Below, piece after piece: positions 53,254 to 62,757 of a stretch of DNA of 64,000 bases. This DNA is from Flavihumibacter rivuli (lineage in GTDB: Bacteria; Bacteroidota; Bacteroidia; Chitinophagales; Chitinophagaceae). The stretch is from the NCBI RefSeq assembly GCF_018595685.2, contig NZ_CP092334.1, positions 1,888,001 through 1,952,000 on the forward strand, read 5' to 3'. Positions within the stretch are counted from its first letter, which is position 1; the number at the start of each line of letters is the position of its first letter. Under the pieces are notes generated by a model, which was not told where the DNA came from, searched no databases, and worked only from the letters and a program-made list of their open reading frames with translations. Made by a program: the position numbers and the translations under genes.

Positions 53254-54005
53254 AAGTAGTGATCATAGAAGACGAGCAACTCACGGCCCAAAGACTGGAA
53301 ATTTTACTGAAGAAATGTGATCCGTCAATAGAGGTTTTATGTATACTGCCTTCTGTTGGGGAAGCCGTTGCCTGGTTCAAGAACAATGTGGATCCTGACC
53401 TGGTTCTGATGGACATTCACCTTGAGGACGGCCAGTGTTTCAGCATATTTGAGCAGATCAACCTTGACCTGCCCGTGATCTTTACCACCGCTTATGATGA
53501 ATATATGATCAAGGCATTTAAGGTCAACAGCATTGATTACCTCATGAAACCCATCAACCAGGAAGAATTGGCTCAAGCCCTTGAGAAATTCAGGAAGTTA
53601 CATGGAAGGAAGGAGAATAATGGATTCGACCAACTTTTACAAAGCCTTCAAAAACCGGGAACTGAATATAAGTCCAGGTTTATGGTAGCTATAGGATCGC
53701 GGCTAAAGACAATTGAAACCTCATCCATCCGGTATTTCTATAGTGCAGATAAAGTTACTTTCCTGGTAACGACAGATAACCAGCGGTTCCCGATTGACTA
53801 CAGCCTGGATAAATTGACCGGACTCATAGATCCTTCAGTGTTCTATCGTATCAACCGGCAAATGTTCGTCAGTCTTCCCGGTATCAGTAATATACATGTC
53901 TACCCCAAGGGAAGGATCCGGCTTGACCTCGATCCCCCCATGAAAGAAGAGGTGTTCGTCAGTCTGGATAAAGTGGTTGAATTCAAGGAATGGTTGGGTA
54001 AATGA
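53250..54005 (+). CDS. LytTR-family response regulator
   Basis: The 251-residue regulator has an N-terminal receiver domain with acidic pocket E7/D8, phosphoacceptor D55 (LMDIHL), a Thr in FTTAYDEY and a Lys in YLMKPINQEE. The C-terminal LytTR DNA-binding domain (about 145-248) contains IRYFYSADKVTFLVTTDNQRF and FYRINRQMFVSLPGI. It is the output of the two overlapping LytS-like kinases. The direct repeat at 51054-51083 is the natural candidate target. The gene is followed by a 122-base gap before the CPBP-type gene. Confidence 0.95.
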   Translation: MKVVIIEDEQLTAQRLEILLKKCDPSIEVLCILPSVGEAVAWFKNNVDPDLVLMDIHLEDGQCFSIFEQINLDLPVIFTTAYDEYMIKAFKVNSIDYLMKPINQEELAQALEKFRKLHGRKENNGFDQLLQSLQKPGTEYKSRFMVAIGSRLKTIETSSIRYFYSADKVTFLVTTDNQRFPIDYSLDKLTGLIDPSVFYRINRQMFVSLPGISNIHVYPKGRIRLDLDPPMKEEVFVSLDKVVEFKEWLGK

Positions 54006-54127
54006 TCAGGGGGTACCCGCATTCAGCTGAACAATTCAGGCACTCAGGGGGAATTATCCTTACCCTATCGATTCATTTTTCGGCAGCACAATACTAATTC
54101 TTCAATTTGGGGTGCAATCTGAATAAC

Positions 54128-54889
54128 ATGAGTACATGGCAAAAGGCACGCTTCACTATTTACCTGCTGGTTTTGTTCAGCTGTTACCATTTGGCTGAAG
54201 GAGCTATACTTTTCAAAAAGGATAATCTGGAATTCTTTTTCTGGATGTGTATATTTTTCCTCACGAGTTTTAGCTACAAAAAATGGCAGTCAGGAATACT
54301 CCCCCATTCGGCATTGAATTGGAAAGCTTCGGCTCCCAGGGAAGTACTTTCAGGATTATTTATCGGTATTGGTTGCGCATCAGCAGCCTTTACTATTGCC
54401 TTAGGAAGCCATTTGATAGCAATTGAAACCTACCCTTCATTCCTGCCATTTACCCGTTCCTTCATAATGCTCTCCTTTGGCGTATTGCTTACCTCATTAA
54501 GTGAGGATATACTTACGAGGGTTATCTGGTATGACCGATTCCAAAAGCAGATCACCCCCTCTGCACTAATATTCCTCACAACATTGTTGTATTCCCTCAA
54601 TCATATTTACAGATACAATGATGGATGGCTGGTTTGGACACATCTTATCCTGATAGGGTTGATCTTCGGTACTACATTGGTACAGAAAAGAACAATCTGG
54701 TTCTCATTTGGGATTCATTGGGGCCTCAATATCATTTACCAGGTTACTAATAACATTATCCAGACCAGGGAAATCAATACATCATTTTCTGGTTTCCATA
54801 TCCTTGTCATATTAGAAGCAATCCTGCTTCTCTTCCTGCTCTTAATAAGAAATCAGTCACAAAATATCAAACAACCTATTACTCAATAA
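54128..54889 (+). CDS. CPBP-family (Abi/CAAX-like) intramembrane protease homologue
   Basis: The 253-residue integral membrane protein has about seven hydrophobic segments and three CPBP motif regions in order: EDILTR in place of the usual EExxxR, YSLNH as the FxxxH-like second motif, and HWGLN as the third HxxxN-like motif. The first motif has Asp for the second Glu, so it may still bind metal or be a variant. CPBP proteins range from CAAX-type proteases to bacteriocin-immunity proteins. The ATG at 54128 is preferred to an in-frame TTG at 54107, which sits in a TCAATTTG promoter-like box. ATTCAG repeats lie upstream at 54021-54039. Confidence 0.75.
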   Translation: MSTWQKARFTIYLLVLFSCYHLAEGAILFKKDNLEFFFWMCIFFLTSFSYKKWQSGILPHSALNWKASAPREVLSGLFIGIGCASAAFTIALGSHLIAIETYPSFLPFTRSFIMLSFGVLLTSLSEDILTRVIWYDRFQKQITPSALIFLTTLLYSLNHIYRYNDGWLVWTHLILIGLIFGTTLVQKRTIWFSFGIHWGLNIIYQVTNNIIQTREINTSFSGFHILVILEAILLLFLLLIRNQSQNIKQPITQ

Positions 54890-54899
54890 AAACATAGGC

Positions 54900-56249
54900 A
54901 TGAAAAAAATAATGATTGCTGTTTTACTCGGTCTTTTCCTAAGCCCAGTCCTGGGGCAACCTGTATTTGATTCTTCTGCCTATGTCAGGTTCTATAAGTC
55001 AAGGTTCCCCGCAATGGTAATAGATACGACTACCCGGATCAATGACCTGGGTACAGAAGAAAAAATTGCAGGCCTGAGCAAGGTTTGGGCAGAAGCCAAA
55101 TATGGGTTTGCCAATTTTGACCTCATCCCCTACCTTAATTGGGATAGTGCCTACCAGGCATTTATACCCAAAGTATTGTCAACAAAGTCCATTCTTGATT
55201 ATTACAAGGTATTGAAGCAGTTCAACCAGTTACTGAGGGACGGACATTCAAGGGTAATTGAGCCACTGGCCTACTTCATTGAAAACAACCATGGGGTTCC
55301 CATGCGATTCAAATGGATCGATCAAAAAGCTGTGCTATCATGGTCTGATCTCCCCTATCAACCAAAAGGCCCGAAGATCGGATGGGCTCTGGAAATGATC
55401 GACGGCATTCCCATTCAACAATACATCAGGGAAAATATCAGTCCTTACCTTCATTTTTCAACGACCCAGGACAGCATTTCCAGGATCTATTCCTATGAAC
55501 TGCTGAAAGGAAGAAAGAATAGTGTCGTCAGCCTTACCTTCTCAGATGAAAAAGGGAACCTTATGGAATACAAGTTCAACAGGTCCCGGTTTAAGGAGGG
55601 TAAACTACTTGAATTCCAAAAATTGCCGGGAGATATTGGGTGGGTAAAACTGAACAGTTTCGACAACCCTGCCATAGTCGGACAATTCGACAGCATTTTC
55701 AACCAGGTAAAAACCTGCAGGGCCCTGGTCATCGATATCAGGTCTAATGGTGGCGGTAACAGTTCCAATGGGTATGAGATCCTGGGCTACCTGACCGCCG
55801 AGCCCTTCCTGCAAGAAATGCAGGTGATGAGGAATTACAACGCAACAAGGAGGGCCTGGGGTGATATACCGGTGAATATCCAGATCAGCAGGTACGACTG
55901 GAAACCTTACAGAAAAAAGCTTTTTACAGGACAGGTGTTAGTCCTCACTGATGCGGCCACCTATTCTGCCGCTGAGGATTTTACGGCCGCATTCAGGAGT
56001 CTGAAAAGAGGGATCGCTATTGGCCTGCCCACAGGTGGGAGCACGGGGCAACCACTAGGTTATAACCTTCCGGGAGGTGGCCTGGGATTTGTATGTACCA
56101 AAAGGGATGTATTACCTGACGGAACTGAGTTTGTTGGTTATGGGATCAAACCCGATATAACGGTCGGCTATACCCGAAAAGGTTTACTGGCAGGCAAAGA
56201 TGAAGTGCTGGAATATGCCATACGCTACCTTAACCAGCCTGGTAAATAA
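54900..56249 (+). CDS. S41-family C-terminal-processing-type protease (secreted)
   Basis: The 449-residue exported serine protease has a signal peptide (about residues 1-20, ending VLGQP). The C-terminal S41 fold shows VIDIRSNGGGNSSN near 280-293, and the catalytic Ser/Glu region LTDAATYSAAEDF near 350-362. The PDZ domain seen in Prc-type enzymes is not obvious; a tricorn-like or photosystem-D1-type core alone fits better. It starts 10 bases after the CPBP gene stop, so the two are probably one operon. The pairing of a membrane protease homologue and an S41 protease behind a LytTR module suggests a shared envelope function. Confidence 0.85.
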   Translation: MKKIMIAVLLGLFLSPVLGQPVFDSSAYVRFYKSRFPAMVIDTTTRINDLGTEEKIAGLSKVWAEAKYGFANFDLIPYLNWDSAYQAFIPKVLSTKSILDYYKVLKQFNQLLRDGHSRVIEPLAYFIENNHGVPMRFKWIDQKAVLSWSDLPYQPKGPKIGWALEMIDGIPIQQYIRENISPYLHFSTTQDSISRIYSYELLKGRKNSVVSLTFSDEKGNLMEYKFNRSRFKEGKLLEFQKLPGDIGWVKLNSFDNPAIVGQFDSIFNQVKTCRALVIDIRSNGGGNSSNGYEILGYLTAEPFLQEMQVMRNYNATRRAWGDIPVNIQISRYDWKPYRKKLFTGQVLVLTDAATYSAAEDFTAAFRSLKRGIAIGLPTGGSTGQPLGYNLPGGGLGFVCTKRDVLPDGTEFVGYGIKPDITVGYTRKGLLAGKDEVLEYAIRYLNQPGK

Positions 56250-56285
56250 AGGCTTGGGTTCCGGGGAAGGGACACTGAAAAGATC

Positions 56286-57059
56286 TTACTTCAGCGTGCT
56301 CCTTCTCTTGAACCTCCTGCTGCTGATAAAGTAAAGGACAAATCCACTGAAGACTGTTATTAACCCAAAAATGGAAAAGATCCGCAGTAACCAATTCCCA
56401 ATATTGTCCCTGCCCTCATAGTCCATGGTATGCAGCATCCAGAGGAAATCAAAAATCCTCCATTCCTTATTCCTGAACTTCTGCACCGTACCCAACTCGG
56501 CTGCCACATAAACAGTGGTACGGGAAGGATGCCTGAACCTGACAGCATAGGCAGGAAGCGGTCCTTCCCTGTATTCATGATGTTTACCCACCGTGGTCAA
56601 TCTTTGCACGGATTCAACTTCCGGTTTCCCATCAAACCTTGACTGTGCAAGTGCGATGGCTTCGTTCTTTGATAAGGGACCCCTGATTGCCCCGGTAACC
56701 GCATCAGCAAGATGGTTCATAGCACCTGCATGATGGCCAGTCTGCTTATTCTGTCCAATGGCGGAGATACAACGAACCTGGTAATAAGGCTTGCCCAACA
56801 CATCGATCAATTGTATGGAAACAATTGAATCGATCCTGTGGACCATATTGATATTATCCAATACTACTGAAGGGGAAACCAGTGTAATGGAAGAAGGCAG
56901 TAATGGAACTTCCTTTTTCTGGTGGTCACCATGAACCTGGTCCATATCACTCCAACTGAAGTAAAGACCACCTATGGTCCATAAGAGGAACTGAATACCC
57001 AATATTACCCCCAGGTAACGATGAGCCTTTCGGATATAATAATGCTTTGATTTAGCCAT
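56286..57059 (-). CDS. PepSY-domain membrane protein
   Basis: The 257-residue protein has an N-terminal helix (about 13-33), a periplasmic PepSY-like region with GAIRGPLSKNEAIALAQSRFDG and a following strand-rich part, and a C-terminal helix (about 225-250). The HRYLG start (HKYLG-like) is typical of PepSY-associated transmembrane proteins linked to siderophore or haem reductases. The ATG at 57059 begins MAKSKHYYIRKAHRYLG; an upstream in-frame extension overlaps the DUF2911 gene and is rejected. It follows that gene by 13 bases on the same strand. Confidence 0.82.
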   Translation of the reverse strand: MAKSKHYYIRKAHRYLGVILGIQFLLWTIGGLYFSWSDMDQVHGDHQKKEVPLLPSSITLVSPSVVLDNINMVHRIDSIVSIQLIDVLGKPYYQVRCISAIGQNKQTGHHAGAMNHLADAVTGAIRGPLSKNEAIALAQSRFDGKPEVESVQRLTTVGKHHEYREGPLPAYAVRFRHPSRTTVYVAAELGTVQKFRNKEWRIFDFLWMLHTMDYEGRDNIGNWLLRIFSIFGLITVFSGFVLYFISSRRFKRRSTLK

Positions 57060-57072
57060 CTTCCCGAATCGT

Positions 57073-57642
57073 TTACTTTGAAGAGAAGGGAACCACCCAT
57101 TTAAGCTTTTCCCAAAGGAAAACGATCTGGCCATCGTTACCCTTAACCGGCTCTACCAGGTATTGCAACCGCTCAGTGTGTTCATGGGGAACAGGCTTTA
57201 CCTCTAGCCTGACAAGGTCATCCTTCTGGTCATATTCAGAGGCAAGGTGCTGGTTCCAGTTCTTATTGAGGATAAAGATCCACTTATCCTGTCCCGGGAT
57301 GGTAAAGATGGCGTACTTACCGGGTGCGATGGTTATACCCCCGATCAACAATGGCTTATGAAAGGTGATAGCAGTGGCATTATGTGCACCGGTTACCCAT
57401 ACTTCATCTAAAGGTACCAGTCCACCCCAGATGACCCTTTTCCTTACACCAGGGGAATGGTAGGCAATAGTGATGGAATCCGTTCCCACCACCCCAATGG
57501 CCATGGATTTAATACTTTTCTTGGTGGTATCCTTAATGGCATTGGGATTATAACAGACTTCCTCAGGCTGAGCCTGTGCGTATGATCGGCCGGTTACTCC
57601 ATTGAGGAGTAGTGTCAGGGCTACTAATAAGAGACGACTCAT
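57073..57642 (-). CDS. DUF2911 exported protein
   Basis: The 189-residue secreted protein (signal peptide about 1-23) carries the DUF2911 core: VTDSITIAYHSPGVRKRVIWGGLVPLDEVWVTGAHNATAI-like strands and APGKYAIFTIPGQDKW. The family is common in Bacteroidota and has no known function. The ATG at 57642 is preferred over an in-frame TTG at 57651. It is followed 13 bases later by the PepSY gene. Confidence 0.85.
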   Translation of the reverse strand: MSRLLLVALTLLLNGVTGRSYAQAQPEEVCYNPNAIKDTTKKSIKSMAIGVVGTDSITIAYHSPGVRKRVIWGGLVPLDEVWVTGAHNATAITFHKPLLIGGITIAPGKYAIFTIPGQDKWIFILNKNWNQHLASEYDQKDDLVRLEVKPVPHEHTERLQYLVEPVKGNDGQIVFLWEKLKWVVPFSSK

Positions 57643-57723
57643 AGCAAGCAATATATACAGAATTCCCCCTTTTGCACAAATGAAATTGGGTGAAGATCCA
57701 TAGTATATGCCTGAACTGTTTGG

Positions 57724-58788
57724 TCAGGCTTCCACCCCATTAACAGAAACCGTAACCTGGTCGTCCCCGGGATAAGCCTGGCAGAGCAGGACCAAACCTG
57801 CATTGAGGTCATCCTTGTTCAGGGCATAATTTGCAGCCATTTTTACTTTGCCCGAAACCAACTTCGCTGCGCAGCGTCCACAGGTCCCTGTCTGGCAACT
57901 ATAGCTAACGGGTATCCTGTCGCCAAGAGCGGCAGCCAAAATGGACTGACCCGCCTTCACATCCAGCAGGTTGGTCTGTTCATAAAAATGAATGAGTACC
58001 TGCTGGTCTTCCAGTTCCCCTTCTTCTGGATCAATTGATACAGGATTGAACCATTCCAGATGGATCCCTGACTCATCAACTCCCAGTTCCTTCATCACTT
58101 CGATCCCCATTTCGTTTAGACCCTGTGGACCGCATATGAAGATCTCTGACGACCCATCGGCATTCTCCTGCAAAACGGGGCGAAGGATTTTTTTTAAGGC
58201 CAGCCTGGTTAAGCGGCCTTTAAAGAGGGCTTGTGGTGGCAATAGCCCTTCGTCCTTTTCTGCGGAAAGGGCAAACAACAGTTTAAGCCGATGAGAGAAC
58301 GATTGTGACAAGTACAATAATTCCTGGCCAAAAATGGTCGACTCCCAATTCCTGCTGGCGTAGACAAGCGTTATGGTAGCGTCTGAAAAATGTAAAAGGT
58401 ATTTGGCAATGGCATATAAAGGAGTGATACCACTCCCGCCCGCCAGCAGAACATAATGCTTGGCTGGTTTGGAGCTGCTTCCTGGCGTAAATTGTCCAAA
58501 TGGCCCTTCTATCATCCACTCTTTGATTGAATCCGGTTGGCCGGTAAGGATACTACTCACAAGGCCCCCTTCCACCCTTTTCACTGTGATGGCCGGGTTC
58601 TCATCCAGTCCTGGAACAGAACTCAGGGAATAGGACCTCCTGAGCAATTCACCTTTCCACTCGAAACCCAGGTCAATATATTGGCCAGGTTGATAATCAA
58701 ATGGACTACCCATCGTATCAAACTTGATGGTAATCGAATCACCGGTCTCCTGTAAAAGGGATAATGCTTTCCATATCTGCTTTGTCAT
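57724..58788 (-). CDS. Ferredoxin-type NADPH oxidoreductase with C-terminal 2Fe-2S domain
   Basis: The 354-residue enzyme is built like PaaE/HCR-type reductases. An FAD-binding barrel (RRSYSLSSVPG, about 50-60) and an NADP-binding domain (LLAGGSGITPLYAIAKYLL, about 118-136; FICGPQGLNEMG near 225) precede a plant-type 2Fe-2S ferredoxin domain. Cysteines of that domain are in YSCQTGTCGRCA and LLCQAYPGD. It should pass electrons from NADPH to an acceptor such as an oxygenase or desaturase; no such partner lies in the window. The start at 58788 is an ATG. Confidence 0.9.
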   Translation of the reverse strand: MTKQIWKALSLLQETGDSITIKFDTMGSPFDYQPGQYIDLGFEWKGELLRRSYSLSSVPGLDENPAITVKRVEGGLVSSILTGQPDSIKEWMIEGPFGQFTPGSSSKPAKHYVLLAGGSGITPLYAIAKYLLHFSDATITLVYASRNWESTIFGQELLYLSQSFSHRLKLLFALSAEKDEGLLPPQALFKGRLTRLALKKILRPVLQENADGSSEIFICGPQGLNEMGIEVMKELGVDESGIHLEWFNPVSIDPEEGELEDQQVLIHFYEQTNLLDVKAGQSILAAALGDRIPVSYSCQTGTCGRCAAKLVSGKVKMAANYALNKDDLNAGLVLLCQAYPGDDQVTVSVNGVEA

Positions 58789-59011
58789 AATATGCTGTCT
58801 TGAAAATGCGCAATTCAATAACCAATAAGGCAGCGCCAGGTTCGCGCAAAACTATCCGGTTACCTTGGGACAATGCTTACACGATTACCGGAAATTCTTA
58901 CAAATAATGCGCATATGCTGGTTTCATACCCTTCTTTCGTTGCTGCCAGGAAAAAATCCGGACCCTTTTTGATTACCTATTCCCTTCCCCCTGTCAAAGA
59001 ATAAAAAAATT

Positions 59012-59042
59012 TTGTCATTTGAAGTTTAAACATTAATTTTAC
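59012..59042 (+). promoter_or_regulatory. Promoter of the yceI-like gene
   Basis: TTTG at 59012-59015, a 19-base spacer and TAATTTTA at 59035-59042 (one mismatch to TAnnTTTG) lead to a start about 10 bases before the ATG at 59058. Confidence 0.65.
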
Positions 59043-59057
59043 ATAAAACTACACATT

Positions 59058-59582
59058 ATGGCAACCTGGATTATTGACCCATCGCACTCAGAGGTGAGCT
59101 TTAAAGTAAAGCACCTTGTTATTTCAACTGTAACCGGAAAATTCAGTTCATTCGAAGGCAGCCTGGAATCAGCAAAGGACGACTTCACTGATGCCAGGAT
59201 CAGCTTCTCCGCACAGGTTGAGAGCCTTTCCACCGGTAACGACCAAAGGGATGGCCACCTGAAATCAGCAGATTTCTTTGATGCTGAAAACCACCCTACC
59301 CTGACCTTCACTTCTACAGCTATTGCCCATAAGGGAGGCAGTGATTATGTTTTGACCGGGGACCTGACCATCAGGGGTACAACAAAGCCGGTTACCTTAA
59401 ACGTAGAGTTCGGTGGCACCCAAGTAGATTTCTATGGCAATACAGTAGCTGGTTTTGAGATCAATGGTAAGATCAACCGCCAGGAATATGGCCTGCATTG
59501 GAGTGCAGTAACTGAGGCGGGTGGTATTGTAGTTTCTGATGAAGTGAAGATCCATATCAACGCAGAGTTGATCAAAAAATAA
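59058..59582 (+). CDS. YceI-family protein
   Basis: The 174-residue lipocalin-like protein binds polyprenoid lipids in characterised family members. It begins MATWIIDPSHSEVSFKVKHL, with ISTVTGKF, the HLKSADFFDAENHPTLTFTS core and a terminal EVKIHINAELI strand. It has no signal peptide, unlike E. coli YceI, so it may be cytoplasmic; this form is common in Bacteroidota. It is a monocistronic unit with its own promoter and a terminator that overlaps the tRNA promoter. Confidence 0.95.
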   Translation: MATWIIDPSHSEVSFKVKHLVISTVTGKFSSFEGSLESAKDDFTDARISFSAQVESLSTGNDQRDGHLKSADFFDAENHPTLTFTSTAIAHKGGSDYVLTGDLTIRGTTKPVTLNVEFGGTQVDFYGNTVAGFEINGKINRQEYGLHWSAVTEAGGIVVSDEVKIHINAELIKK

Positions 59583-59591
59583 TAGCCCGAT

Positions 59592-59625
59592 AAAAACCTG
59601 TCAAAAATTGGCAGGTTTTTATTTT
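59592..59625 (+). terminator. Rho-independent terminator of the yceI-like gene
   Basis: A 12-bp stem with one G-T wobble (59592-59603 with 59609-59620) and a 5-base loop end in a T-run. Its tail contains the -33 box of the tRNA-Ala promoter. Confidence 0.82.
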
Positions 59626-59653
59626 GCAGGAATCATTCCGACTTCTATATTTG
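59623..59653 (+). promoter_or_regulatory. Consensus promoter of tRNA-Ala
   Basis: TTTG at 59623-59626, exactly 19 bases, then TATATTTG at 59646-59653: a perfect Bacteroidota promoter, with a start expected a few bases before the mature tRNA at 59666. Confidence 0.85.
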
Positions 59654-59665
59654 CACTCCCAAAAC

Positions 59666-59740
<75 letters not shown>

Positions 59741-59744
59741 AAAA

Positions 59745-59775
59745 AGAGCCCACTAATGTGGGCTTTTTTATTTTT
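59745..59775 (+). terminator. Rho-independent terminator of tRNA-Ala
   Basis: A 7-bp stem (59747-59753 with 59758-59764) and a 4-base loop are followed by a T-run beginning six bases after the tRNA. Confidence 0.88.
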
Positions 59776-59886
59776 CTCCCCTGAATAGGAAATGTCCCGG
59801 GTGGATATTATTCCGATAACAATTGCCTCATGACCTGAATGTTTACTCGTCCTTCCCAAATGGTAAATGGCTGGTCGATCCCGGAA

Positions 59887-61029
59887 CTATTTTAATCTAA
59901 CCAATTCCACCCTTCTGTTCTGGGCCTTTCCTTCCCTGGTTTGATTATCCGCAACGGGCAAAGTTTCACCCTTCCCCTCGGTAGAAAGTTGTGCAGGATC
60001 AATGCCAAAGTGCTTAACAAGAAATGACTTTACCGATTCAGCCCTGCGACCAGACAATTCAAGGTTCTTTTTGTCATCCCCATCACTATCGGTATGGCCA
60101 ATTACCTTTACCTTGATACCTTGTGCTGATACAATAGCTGCTGCGATCTCCTTAAGTGCGCCATATGACTCTGGCCTGATCTGGTCATCATTCACATCGA
60201 ATAGAATACCTGTGGTAGAAAACCTACCCTCAGTAACCAGCTTTTTCCTGATATCGGGTATTCCATTGGCTACTTTAAGGTTGGAAACCAAGACCCCTAC
60301 CTGGTCATTTGTATAGCTACTTTCAGCAACGCGGAAAAACAATTGGTTAATGCTTGCACCCATTGGAACCGCTTTGGGTATATCAAATAATTTATCTTCA
60401 TTGATCCATACCCTGCATCGCTCCTTTTGCACCTGGATGCTGATATGTATTGCCTTTTTTATCAGGTTCTCCAATTTCTTGAATGGTTTTTCGCCTGAAT
60501 TGAAGTATTCTTCACCACCATGATAACTGACCAGTTTGGAAATAGAGTTCTGCTCAATGCCTACATTTAAATCTACCCCCAGTAGTGCATACTGAAATAA
60601 ATTTTGTAAAACTCTATTTTCATTTGGGGTAACACTTCCCGACGAAAGGAAACCAAAGGATACAGGTGGGAACATTGCATCCTGGTAGTTGAAGTTTAGA
60701 AGCAAATCAAATTCAATGGTGAAATCGGTCCCAAACGGTTTCGCGTTATCGGTGATAAAATTGGCGTTCTGCATCAATTTTATCCATTTTCCGTTGAAGC
60801 CTTCAATTGACACGACTTCCCCTGAACCATCTGTATTCCAACCTGCGGGCAATTCACCCATCAGATCTGAAGAGAAATTATTGAAGTATACAATCTTTTC
60901 ACCAGGAATAAAATCAAACTTTGAAAAAGTGTTGATTACTGGTTCCCCGGCATTTGTCGCATCCTGCTGAGCCAAGGAATTAAAACAGCTAACTGTCAGG
61001 AGGACAGCTCCTAAAAAAAATTTCTTCAT
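59887..61029 (-). CDS. OmpA-family protein with N-terminal lectin-like domain
   Basis: The 380-residue exported protein has a signal peptide (about residues 1-20, ending SLAQQ). A beta-rich domain (about 45-250; FGTDFTIEFDLLLNF, RCRVWINEDKLFDIP) resembles a concanavalin-like or laminin-G sandwich. The C-terminal OmpA domain (about 265-380) has GHTDSDGDDKKNLELSGRRAESV, with the Asp and Arg that bind diaminopimelate in peptidoglycan. It probably anchors the sandwich domain to the cell wall. The OmpA part is complete to RRVELVRLK. Confidence 0.87.
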   Translation of the reverse strand: MKKFFLGAVLLTVSCFNSLAQQDATNAGEPVINTFSKFDFIPGEKIVYFNNFSSDLMGELPAGWNTDGSGEVVSIEGFNGKWIKLMQNANFITDNAKPFGTDFTIEFDLLLNFNYQDAMFPPVSFGFLSSGSVTPNENRVLQNLFQYALLGVDLNVGIEQNSISKLVSYHGGEEYFNSGEKPFKKLENLIKKAIHISIQVQKERCRVWINEDKLFDIPKAVPMGASINQLFFRVAESSYTNDQVGVLVSNLKVANGIPDIRKKLVTEGRFSTTGILFDVNDDQIRPESYGALKEIAAAIVSAQGIKVKVIGHTDSDGDDKKNLELSGRRAESVKSFLVKHFGIDPAQLSTEGKGETLPVADNQTREGKAQNRRVELVRLK

Positions 61030-61245
61030 GTTATAAGGTTTATGATCCGGGAAAAGGGCTTCCTTTTTCCCAGATCAAATTTCCTTTAGGTGGGCGTACA
61101 GAAGGAATCTCAGTTGAATGAACTGGTAATAACATGTCTTGAAATGACAGGAAAGCGCTAAGGAAATAAGGCTGCAATAAGCAAACGGGACCTGGCCAGA
61201 TCATCCTTAAGAAGCCATACCCCTTTCATTTGCATGGTTGAACCA

Positions 61246-61273
61246 ACAAAAAAGCGGCCCCTAAGGACCGCTT
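61246..61273 (-). terminator. Rho-independent terminator of citrate synthase gene
   Basis: On the minus strand a 9-bp stem with one G-U wobble (61265-61273 with 61252-61260) and a 4-base loop are followed by six T residues. Confidence 0.82.
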
Positions 61274-61296
61274 ACCATATAATCGAAAAGTTCACT

Positions 61297-62622
61297 TTAT
61301 TCTCCCCATATCTCATCCTCGCCCTTGAGCCATTTCTTCACTAACTCGGTGGTTACAGATTTTGGCCTTTCGATGGGGAATCCCAGTGCCCGGTCCCAGA
61401 TCAGGCTTGCCATTACACCCAATGCGCGGCTCACGGCAAACAACACGGTATAGAATTCATACTCGGTCATACCATAATGCACGAGCAAAGCACCACTATG
61501 GGCATCCACATTCGGCCAGGGGTTCTTGATCTTGCCAAGGCTCTGCAGGATCGGCGGAACGGTATCATAGATATTCCATACGGTATTGCAAAGGTTGTCA
61601 TCCGGCATATGCTTCTTGCCAAACTCCATTTGCGCCGTAAAGCGGGGATCGGTCTTGCGCAGCACGGCATGGCCATAACCCGGCACTACCTTTCCTGCCG
61701 CAAGGGTATCCTTCACGTATTGGGCAATTTGTTCCTTTGACGGGGAGTCAGTACCAAGGGATTCCTGCATTTCGAAGATCCACTTGATCACTTCCTGGTT
61801 GGCAAGACCGTGCAGGGGACCTGCAAGACCATTCATACCGGCTGCAAAGCTGAGGTAGGGATCGCTGAGTGCGGAACCTACCAGGTGGGTAGTATGGGCA
61901 GAAACGTTACCACCTTCATGGTCGGCATGGATGGTCATGTACAAACGCATCAGTTCCTTGAATCCTTCATCCTCATAGCCGAGCATATGGGCGAAATTAC
62001 CTGCCCAGTCGAGCAATCCATTCGGTTGTATATGCTCGTTATTCCTGTACTTCCTGCGATAGATATAGGCCGCGATCCTGGGAAGGCGCGCGATAAGGTC
62101 CATTGCATCATCAAATACATGCTCCCAATAATCCTTCTTGTTAAGGCCTTTCGCATATTCCTTGGCAAAATTGCTTTCTGTTTGCAAGGCCATCACACCA
62201 GTAACGAACATGGTCATGGGATGGGTATTCAGCGGAAGCGCATCAATGGTATTGAATACATGTGTGGGTACATGGGACCTGCGCTGCCATTTGGCAGTAA
62301 CCTCGTTCACATCCTCTTCTGTTGGCAGTTCACCATATAACATCAGGAAGAAAAGGCCTTCCGGAAGTGGCTCGCTACCACCTTTGGCCTTAGGAAGTTT
62401 TTGCTGCAATTCGGGAATGGAATAACCACGGAACCTGATCCCTTCGTGGGCATCGAGCAATGAAGTTTCAGTCACCAGACCGGTCATACCACGCATACCC
62501 TGGTAAACCTGGGAAAGGGTAACTTCACCGATCTTTTTATTACCATGTTCTTTCAATAATTCCTTGATCTCGGCTGCCGCCGCATCTGCTTTCGCCTTAA
62601 ATTTTTCTTTGTACGCTCCCAT
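61297..62622 (-). CDS. Citrate synthase, eukaryotic (mitochondrial)-like type
   Basis: Condenses acetyl-CoA with oxaloacetate. The 441-residue protein has the catalytic His/His/Asp region typical of mitochondrial enzymes: [75 protein letters not shown] segments, [16 protein letters not shown] and [10 protein letters not shown]. Stretches of ten or more residues match animal citrate synthase as I know it. This clearly differs from the GltA type of most bacteria. The ATG at 62622 is used; an in-frame TTG three codons upstream is less likely. It has its own terminator. Confidence 0.95.
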   Translation of the reverse strand: MGAYKEKFKAKADAAAAEIKELLKEHGNKKIGEVTLSQVYQGMRGMTGLVTETSLLDAHEGIRFRGYSIPELQQKLPKAKGGSEPLPEGLFFLMLYGELPTEEDVNEVTAKWQRRSHVPTHVFNTIDALPLNTHPMTMFVTGVMALQTESNFAKEYAKGLNKKDYWEHVFDDAMDLIARLPRIAAYIYRRKYRNNEHIQPNGLLDWAGNFAHMLGYEDEGFKELMRLYMTIHADHEGGNVSAHTTHLVGSALSDPYLSFAAGMNGLAGPLHGLANQEVIKWIFEMQESLGTDSPSKEQIAQYVKDTLAAGKVVPGYGHAVLRKTDPRFTAQMEFGKKHMPDDNLCNTVWNIYDTVPPILQSLGKIKNPWPNVDAHSGALLVHYGMTEYEFYTVLFAVSRALGVMASLIWDRALGFPIERPKSVTTELVKKWLKGEDEIWGE

Positions 62623-62757
62623 GACAAACAATATTTATATATGTGGTGCTTGATTTATCGGACAGCTTTAACCGATAAAATTAGCTATTACGCGTGGTAC
62701 AACAAATAATATTTGCCTAGTGTTCTGCTGAAAAGCGATTAAAATGTGATAAAAAAC

